Below, in pieces: positions 63,007 to 64,000 of a DNA stretch of 64,000 nucleotides. The translations under genes were made by a program, and so were the position numbers. Every line of letters starts with the position of its first letter. Within the stretch, counting starts at the first letter, position 1. This DNA is from an uncultured Pseudomonadales bacterium (lineage in GTDB: Bacteria > Pseudomonadota > Gammaproteobacteria > Pseudomonadales > Azotimanducaceae): contig CATOTI010000002.1 in NCBI GenBank assembly GCA_951813295.1, forward strand, positions 930,001 to 994,000. Direction: 5' to 3'. The notes under the pieces are model-generated. The model had not been told where the DNA came from. It did not search any database and saw only the letters and a list, made by a program, of their open reading frames with translations.

Positions 63007-63720
63007 CTAGAGCGAACGACCGCCGTCGATTCGGAGAACTTCGCCGGTCGCGTATTCCGCGGTTGCGAGAAAGAGCACGGCATCCGCGATCGATTGTGTC
63101 GAACCGAGGCGAGCCAGCGGAATGCCGCTCTTCTCGGCCTCGGCATCGAACGGTTCATCATTCGAGGGCGGCAACATCGACCCCGGCGCGACCGCATTGA
63201 CCCGAATCTCGGGGGCTAACTCGAGCGCTAAAGCTTTCGTCATGTGCACCAGCGCGGCTTTCGACATGCCATAGATCGAATGTCCCAGAAGCGGCCGGTC
63301 CACATGAGCATCCGTAATGTTCACGACGAAGCCACGTTGTTCTCGCAGTTGCTTGGCGAGACCCTGGACGATCCGGAAAGGTGCGTGCACGTTCGTCTCG
63401 AAAAGTTCGAACCATTGCGCGTCATCGGCATCGTTGAGCGGCGTCGCGAAGAAGAGCGATGCGTTGTTCACCACCCCAACGAGGGGCACTTTCGCCGCCG
63501 CCACGACAAGCCCGGCCACACCATCGCTCGTCGCAAGGTCGGCACGGATGAGCCGACACTCGACGCCGAGCGAGCATATTTCGTCTCGGGCCTCGGCCGC
63601 GGCCGTCTGCGATGACCGAAAGTGCAGCAAGAGGTCGAATCCTGCCTTTGCGAACGTCAGCGCGATCGCCCGACCAATGCGGTTCGCGCTCCCGGTCACG
63701 AGGACAAAACCGCGCGCCAT
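63007..63720 (-). CDS. SDR family oxidoreductase, pteridine reductase (FolM)-like
   Basis: A 237-residue classical SDR: cofactor loop VTGSANRIGRAIALTFAKAG, NNASLF (NNAS variant), the catalytic SIYGMSKAALVHMTKA and a final GGRSL. The loop with S-x-N-R-IG and LLHFRSSQ is typical of pteridine or dihydromonapterin reductases. Position next to tsaD and cca, where folate genes often lie in Gammaproteobacteria, supports this. It converges on tsaD with 4 bases between stops. Confidence 0.82.
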   Translation of the reverse strand: MARGFVLVTGSANRIGRAIALTFAKAGFDLLLHFRSSQTAAAEARDEICSLGVECRLIRADLATSDGVAGLVVAAAKVPLVGVVNNASLFFATPLNDADDAQWFELFETNVHAPFRIVQGLAKQLREQRGFVVNITDAHVDRPLLGHSIYGMSKAALVHMTKALALELAPEIRVNAVAPGSMLPPSNDEPFDAEAEKSGIPLARLGSTQSIADAVLFLATAEYATGEVLRIDGGRSL

Positions 63721-64000
63721 CTACAGCACGCCCGCGGCGTCTACGACCTCGATCCGAGCGGACCGCAGCGCACGGCCATAAGCTGGTCCCGGCGCCACGT
63801 CGACCTTGATCGCGCTCAGCTCCCGCGCGAGCACACGGAGCGATTCGAGATCACGTTCATAACGGATCTCGCATGCCCGTAAAACGCGCAGCCAGCGATC
63901 CCCCTGACGCAACGCGCCGATCATCGTCAGCGCATCAAGGAGTTCGGCCGCGTTCTTCGGCTCGACCAGCTGCCCTTGTTGCGCCGCCACGGCCTGCGCC
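63721..64000 (-). CDS. cca: CCA-adding enzyme (tRNA nucleotidyltransferase), C-terminal part
   Basis: The frame runs off the right edge; only about 92 C-terminal residues are seen. NAAELLDALTMIGALRQGDR with WLRVLRACEIRY and VAPGPAYGRALRSARIEVV match the C-terminal region of bacterial CCA enzymes, whose catalytic domain lies outside the window. Its stop directly adjoins the SDR start on the same strand. Assignment rests on a weakly conserved tail and on gene context. Confidence 0.6.
   Translation of the reverse strand, partial: AQAVAAQQGQLVEPKNAAELLDALTMIGALRQGDRWLRVLRACEIRYERDLESLRVLARELSAIKVDVAPGPAYGRALRSARIEVVDAAGVL

Overview
The window reads as chromosomal DNA of a GC-rich proteobacterium, most likely an uncultivated, marine-type gammaproteobacterium. 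The strongest evidence is the right-hand end, where rpsU, a yqeY-like gene, dnaG and rpoD lie in one direction with tsaD divergent and a CCA-adding enzyme nearby, as in many Gammaproteobacteria. GTG and TTG starts are common, strand switches are frequent and intergenic gaps are short. This placement is an inference from gene order and protein motifs, not from a search.

Left part (1-9.7 kb): the end of a ferredoxin-NADP reductase, a Zn-ribbon OB-fold protein with its thiolase, a metallophosphoesterase, a family III CoA-transferase, two VOC proteins, an arylsulfotransferase-like protein, a P-loop kinase, a DUF1499 membrane protein, then a single-chain glycyl-tRNA synthetase overlapping an ACT-domain protein.

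9.7-34.8 kb is a surface-polysaccharide region. It holds cysC (PAPS supply), three sulfotransferase domains (one fused to two GT2 domains through a coiled coil), four further glycosyltransferases, the complete dTDP-rhamnose set (rfbB, A, C, D), a manC-type GDP-mannose enzyme and an O-antigen ligase/polymerase-like protein. The simplest reading is synthesis of a rhamnose- and mannose-containing, probably sulfated glycan. Directly downstream of the ligase gene is an unusual ABC system: a HAD phosphatase fused to an ABC ATPase, and two ABC-2-type permeases each fused to a peptidase-like domain, one with an intact HEATH zinc motif and one with that motif lost.

The most striking single object is at 35000-35341: a tRNA with anticodon CAU interrupted after anticodon position 36 by a 265-nt group I intron of the IC3 type. 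P1, P2, P5, P7, P8, P9 and the terminal G can all be read in the sequence. The 3' flank holds a small overlapping gene pair that looks like a decayed toxin-antitoxin module.

35.7-56.6 kb is mixed accessory and housekeeping DNA: ankyrin protein, lipoprotein, NYN ribonuclease-like protein, a stand-alone ClpX-type zinc finger, a beta-lactamase-fold hydrolase, MOSC and VOC proteins, HAD phosphatases, modABC, a DUF481 protein, a small gene whose start abuts a near-perfect LexA box, a PhyH-HEAT fusion protein, and a decayed DUF1501/DUF1800 pair with frameshifts. 56.6-64 kb carries a candidate 30-residue lipoprotein gene, a conserved small protein, and the macromolecular synthesis genes rpoD-dnaG-yqeY-rpsU, then tsaD, a pteridine-reductase-like SDR and the end of cca.
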